Shown: piece by piece, positions 6,380 to 9,178 of the stretch | Position numbering within the stretch: the first letter of the stretch is position 1 | Layout: each line of letters starts with the position of its first letter | Assembly (NCBI GenBank): GCA_902475515.1 | Contig: CABSAB010000037.1 | Location: 1-9,178, forward strand | Reading direction: 5' to 3' | Length of the DNA: 9,178 nucleotides | DNA from: an uncultured Eubacteriales bacterium | GTDB taxonomy: Bacteria; Bacillota; Clostridia; Oscillospirales; Oscillospiraceae | Notes under the pieces: generated by a model | Told to the model about the DNA's origin: nothing | The model's input: only the letters and a program-made list of their open reading frames with translations | The model's database searches: none | Program-made: the position numbers and the translations under genes

Positions 6380-6408
6380 TTGCTATTTGCAAATAAGCAT
6401 GGTAGAAT
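6380..6408 (+). promoter_or_regulatory. Promoter of the c-di-GMP signalling operon
   Basis: TTGCTA (6380-6385) and TAGAAT (6403-6408) are 17 bases apart. TGG just before the -10 makes it an extended -10. The start would be near 6415, giving a leader of about 50 bases. The spacer is filled by an inverted repeat listed separately. Confidence 0.6.
6381..6399. promoter_or_regulatory. Candidate operator: inverted repeat inside the operon promoter
   Basis: ATTTGCAAAT (6385-6394) is a perfect 10-bp palindrome flanked by TGCT on the left and AAGCA on the right. The whole is nearly a 19-base inverted repeat with one extra A. It overlaps the -35 box and fills the spacer, where a bound dimer would block RNA polymerase. 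No regulator is known from this window. Confidence 0.45.
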
Positions 6409-6444
6409 ATACTCGTAAAATAGCCGGAAAATGCGCTTTGACCG

Positions 6445-6457
6445 TTTTGGGCCAAAA
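6445..6457. repeat. Short inverted repeat in the operon leader
   Basis: TTTTGG-G-CCAAAA lies eight bases before the GTG start and next to the AAGGGG sequence. With a one-base centre it cannot fold fully as an RNA hairpin, so if functional it would be a DNA site. It could equally be chance. Confidence 0.3.
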
Positions 6458-6465
6458 TAAGGGGC

Positions 6466-8604
6466 GTGATTACAATATATAACCAAGAGACATTTAAGAA
6501 AAAGCCAAAGATCCTGGTGGCGGACGATTCCGAGATGAACCGTGCGATCCTTTCGGATATGCTGGAAGAGGAATACGAGATCATCGAAGCGGAAAACGGC
6601 GTGGAGGCTGTGGCCCTGATGCAAAAGCACGGGGAGGAGATATCCCTGCTGCTTCTGGATGTGGTGATGCCCGAGATGGACGGCTTTGGCGTTCTGACCG
6701 TTATGAATGAGCGCCACTGGATCGACGATATCCCCGTGATCATGATCTCAGCGGAAAACGCGGCGGACTATGTGGAGCGGGCCTATGAGCTGGGCATCAC
6801 GGATTTCATCAGCCGTCCCTTTGACGCGCTGATTGTTCACCGCCGTGTGATCAATACGATCCTGCTCTATGCCAAGCAGAAAAAGCTCATTGGCCTGGTG
6901 GAGGACCAGATCTATGAGAAGCAGCAGCGCAGCTCTGTGCTGGTGGATATCCTCAGCCATATCGTGGAATTCCGAAATGGCGAAAGCGGCCTCCATGTGC
7001 TCCATGTGCGGGCCCTGACGGAGATGTTCATCCGGCATCTGATCCAGAAGACGGACCAGTATCAGCTGGATTCGTCGGATATCTCCATGATCAGCACTGC
7101 GTCTGCCCTGCATGATATCGGCAAGATCGCGATTCCCGAAAATATCCTCAATAAGCCCGGAAAGCTCACAGATGAGGAGTTTGCGGTGATGCAGTCCCAC
7201 ACCACTGCCGGCGCGAAGATGCTGGAGGAAATTCCTATTTATCAAAACGAGCCGCTGTTAAAGCTCTCCTATGAGATCTGCCGCTGGCACCATGAGCGCT
7301 ACGACGGCAGAGGCTATCCTGACGGGCTCAAGGGCGACGAGATCCCCATCTCCGCCCAGGTGGTGGCGCTGGCGGATGTTTACGACGCGCTGACCTCCAA
7401 GCGGGTGTATAAGCCGCCGTTTTCTCATGAGGAGGCCGTGGCCATGATTATGGACGGCCAGTGCGGCAGCTTCAACCCGCTGCTGATCGAGTGCCTTCAG
7501 GAGATCGGCGATGGAATACCGGAGGAGCTGAAGCGCCGGTCCAGCGGCGCACGGTCCGCTGAGAGCGAGGTTATGAATATGACCCAGGAGCTGCTCCGGC
7601 ACAACGACCTGACGGCCTCTGCCCGCACCTTGCAGCTTCTGGAGCATGAGCGGATGAAGTACAACTTCTTTGCGGCCATGTCCCAGGAGATCCAGTTTGA
7701 ATACAGCGCGTCGCCGCCTATGGTGACCCTGTCTGCCTGGGGCGCGAAAAAGCTGGACCTGCCGGAGATCATCATGGACCCCATGGATGACCAGCAGCTG
7801 CTGGAGCGTTTTGGGAGCCAAGGCGGTATTAGTGCCCTGGCCAAGGCGTTGCGGGAGACGGATCCCAATGACCCTGTGGTGACCATGAACTTCAAGATCC
7901 GCATCGGCGGGGAGGAGCGGTGGCACCAGGTGGTGGCCCAGGCCACATGGAACTCTGAGGAGCCGCCCCGGTATACCGGCGCTATTGGCAAGGCCATCGA
8001 CGTGCATGATTCCCGGATGCAGATCGACGATCTGGAGCGCAAAGCCTCCCAGGACCAGCTGACGGGACTGTACAACCATGCCTATGCCCGGCAGCTGATC
8101 GTGGAGCGGATGGAGAACAATCCGGACGGGCAGTTTGCCATGGTGATATTGGATCTGGATTATTTCAAATCTGCCAACGATACCTATGGACATATGTTTG
8201 GAGACGCTGTGCTGAAATATGTGGCAACCCGTCTCCAGAGTAGTGTGCGAAGCCGGGATATCGTGGCTCGGGTAGGCGGCGATGAATTCCTGCTGTTCTT
8301 AGAGCATAAGGGCCATGTGGAGGCGGCGGTCGAGCGTATCTATAACGCCCTCCAGGGGCAGTACGAGGACTTTGATATCTCCATCAGCATGGGCGTTTGC
8401 CGGGCAGAGGATGTGTCGCCGGATTACGATGTAATGTTCCGGGCGGCCGATCAGGCCTTGTATACGGTCAAGCGCGGCGGGCGCGGACAGTTCCGGTTCT
8501 ACGACGGTTCCATGAAAGCTACCCTGGCCGCATCTTCGATCTCGGCCATTGATGAAAACAGTGAAAACAACGAAGGTCCGGCGTCGGATAAACCGGAGGT
8601 GTGA
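6466..8604 (+). CDS. Response regulator with HD-GYP, PAS-like and GGDEF domains (c-di-GMP degradation and synthesis)
   Basis: 712 residues, cytoplasmic, no membrane segment. Domain order: receiver (about 14-137) with Asp20/Asp21, phosphoacceptor Asp65 in LLLLDVVMPEMDG and Ser95; HD-GYP c-di-GMP phosphodiesterase (about 150-350); PAS-like sensor fold (about 395-515); GGDEF diguanylate cyclase (about 525-682). HD-GYP metal and signature residues are present: Glu173, His177, His216-Asp217, Lys220, His245, His275-His276, GYP at 283-285 and Asp304. GGDEF is intact at 604-608 with LDLDYFK and NDTYGH before it, and the RxxD inhibitory site is Arg595-Asp598. The receiver's usual invariant Lys (KPF) is Arg117 (SRPFD). 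The GTG start is the only standard start after the in-frame stop at 6439; AAGGGG at 6459-6464 is only one base away, so initiation is unusual and a nearby start such as ATT 6469 or ATA 6475 is not excluded. It heads an operon with an Hpt protein and a sensor. Confidence 0.93.
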   Translation: MITIYNQETFKKKPKILVADDSEMNRAILSDMLEEEYEIIEAENGVEAVALMQKHGEEISLLLLDVVMPEMDGFGVLTVMNERHWIDDIPVIMISAENAADYVERAYELGITDFISRPFDALIVHRRVINTILLYAKQKKLIGLVEDQIYEKQQRSSVLVDILSHIVEFRNGESGLHVLHVRALTEMFIRHLIQKTDQYQLDSSDISMISTASALHDIGKIAIPENILNKPGKLTDEEFAVMQSHTTAGAKMLEEIPIYQNEPLLKLSYEICRWHHERYDGRGYPDGLKGDEIPISAQVVALADVYDALTSKRVYKPPFSHEEAVAMIMDGQCGSFNPLLIECLQEIGDGIPEELKRRSSGARSAESEVMNMTQELLRHNDLTASARTLQLLEHERMKYNFFAAMSQEIQFEYSASPPMVTLSAWGAKKLDLPEIIMDPMDDQQLLERFGSQGGISALAKALRETDPNDPVVTMNFKIRIGGEERWHQVVAQATWNSEEPPRYTGAIGKAIDVHDSRMQIDDLERKASQDQLTGLYNHAYARQLIVERMENNPDGQFAMVILDLDYFKSANDTYGHMFGDAVLKYVATRLQSSVRSRDIVARVGGDEFLLFLEHKGHVEAAVERIYNALQGQYEDFDISISMGVCRAEDVSPDYDVMFRAADQALYTVKRGGRGQFRFYDGSMKATLAASSISAIDENSENNEGPASDKPEV
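8595..8600 (+). promoter_or_regulatory. Ribosome binding site that fixes the Hpt start
   Basis: GGAGGT lies five bases before ATG 8606, inside the last codons of the upstream gene. The longer frame opening at 8549 has no comparable site. Confidence 0.75.
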
Positions 8605-8605
8605 C

Positions 8606-8968
8606 ATGACGCTACAAGAATGCTATGCCGCTCTGGGCGGTGACTATGAGGATGTACTCGGCCGCCTGCGGAGTGAGCGTTTGGTTCAGAAATTCGTTTT
8701 AAAATTTTTACAGGATAACAGTTATGACCTGCTGGTTTCCAGTATGGCGGCGGAGAATTACGGCGAGGCCTTCCGTGCGGCCCATACCATCAAGGGCATT
8801 TGCCAGAATCTGAGCTTTACCCGGTTGTATGAATCCAGCAGTGCCCTCAGCGAGGCGCTGCGGAATGGCTGGTCGCCGGATGCGCCGGCACTGTGTGAGC
8901 AGGTGAAGGCCGATTATGCGCAGACAGCTTCGGTGATTCGGGAGTTTCAGGAGGGGGCTGCACTATGA
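8606..8968 (+). CDS. Histidine phosphotransfer (Hpt) domain protein
   Basis: 120 residues, all-helical by appearance. His60 sits in AAHTIKGICQNLSF, the Hpt signature (AHxLKGxxxNLG), and is the residue that would carry phosphate between a hybrid sensor kinase and a response regulator. The rest, a helix with FVLKFLQD before the site and ESSSALSEALR after it, fits a four-helix Hpt bundle with no kinase domain. The chosen ATG follows the stop of the c-di-GMP protein by one base and has GGAGGT five bases upstream; the longer frame from 8549 would only add 19 basic residues overlapping the previous gene. Its stop overlaps the next start (ATGA), so the three genes are tightly coupled. Likely phosphate partners are the neighbouring receiver domain and the sensor. 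Confidence 0.9.
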   Translation: MTLQECYAALGGDYEDVLGRLRSERLVQKFVLKFLQDNSYDLLVSSMAAENYGEAFRAAHTIKGICQNLSFTRLYESSSALSEALRNGWSPDAPALCEQVKADYAQTASVIREFQEGAAL

Positions 8969-9178
8969 AGAATAAAACAACCCGTTTTTTGATTGTCAGC
9001 CTGGTCTGCGCGGTGCTGCTTTGCGTCTGCGTGTTTTCTGTGCTGCTGGTGGCTATGGACCGCCGGAGCAAGGATACCATCAATGATGTGGGAACACTGT
9101 ATATGTCGGGCATGAGTGAGGAGATTGCCATGCACTTCTCCACCACCATGGAGCTGCGGCTTTCGCAGCTGGATGCCA
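8965..9178 (+). CDS. N-terminus of a membrane sensor protein, probably a (hybrid) histidine kinase; cut by the window edge
   Basis: Only 71 codons are present. The product starts MKNKTTRFLIVSLVC; one membrane helix (about 8-30) follows a positively charged start, then an extracytoplasmic segment (MDRRSKDTINDVGTLYMSG...) runs to the edge. The second half (MSEEIAMHF ... ELRLSQLDA) resembles the sensor region of clostridial sensor kinases that detect signals outside the cell. Kinase or other output domains are beyond the window, so a sensor cyclase cannot be excluded. The ATG overlaps the Hpt stop in the ATGA pattern, with AGGAGG at 8949-8954. The Hpt gene next to it argues for a hybrid kinase. 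Confidence 0.7.
   Translation, partial: MKNKTTRFLIVSLVCAVLLCVCVFSVLLVAMDRRSKDTINDVGTLYMSGMSEEIAMHFSTTMELRLSQLDA

Noticed and set aside
6445..6457. RNA hairpin hiding the ribosome binding site
   Set aside because: TTTTGG-G-CCAAAA has a one-base centre. A foldable version keeps only four A-U pairs, too weak to matter.
6415..6465. c-di-GMP riboswitch in the leader of the signalling operon
   Set aside because: The leader is only about 50 bases and lacks the conserved GEMM-type sequence and paired arms, so it is too short for either known class.
6237..6743. N-terminal extension of coaBC to a 568-residue protein
   Set aside because: The extra residues (Ser/Ile/Phe-rich) match nothing and overlap the start of the c-di-GMP gene. 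The ATG at 6236 has AGGAGGT and begins the CoaC fold.
7258..8193. Minus-strand open frame of 311 codons across the c-di-GMP protein
   Set aside because: Shadow frame with no domains. The plus strand carries intact HD-GYP and GGDEF motifs.
8549..8605. Longer Hpt protein starting at 8549
   Set aside because: The added 19 residues overlap the previous gene, have no ribosome binding site and are unlike Hpt N-termini.

Overview
The window looks like chromosomal DNA from a gut-type, low-oxygen Firmicute, probably class Clostridia near Oscillospiraceae. This is inferred from strong AGGAGGT-type ribosome binding sites, a GC-rich third codon position, an EF-P of the Bacillus/Clostridium type, a CD1247-type zinc-ribbon protein, a tandem-OB SSB-like protein and an iron-sulfur flavin 'old yellow' reductase. 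No database search was possible. I see no tRNA, rRNA, CRISPR array, insertion sequence or phage gene.

Layout. (1) 62-1136, plus strand: promoter, elongation factor P (efp), then a one-base-overlapping small zinc-ribbon protein, closed by a terminator that also serves the facing gene. (2) 1158-2234, minus strand: a membrane-anchored coiled-coil protein with a zinc ribbon at one end and a His/Cys cluster at the other, with its own clear sigma-A promoter. (3) 2274-4339, minus strand: an FMN/FAD/4Fe-4S enoate reductase of the 2,4-dienoyl-CoA reductase / BaiCD-BaiH type with its own terminator. (4) 4430-5059, plus strand: a tandem-OB single-stranded-DNA-binding-like protein, whose 3' end overlaps by 23 bp the 3' end of coaBC (5037-6236, minus strand), the two-step enzyme of coenzyme A synthesis. 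(5) 6380-9178, plus strand: a signalling operon. It encodes a 712-residue receiver / HD-GYP / PAS-like / GGDEF protein, a stand-alone histidine phosphotransfer (Hpt) protein, and the start of a membrane sensor protein cut by the window edge.

The first four blocks are mostly housekeeping or metabolic genes. The most interesting block is the last: a c-di-GMP output protein carrying apparently intact synthesis and degradation domains, translationally linked to an Hpt protein and a sensor. This suggests a multi-step phosphorelay that sets c-di-GMP level. A second unusual point is a plus-strand terminator at 6303-6345 with no plus-strand gene just before it. Together with the missing terminator after the SSB-like gene, it suggests transcription running antisense through the whole of coaBC.
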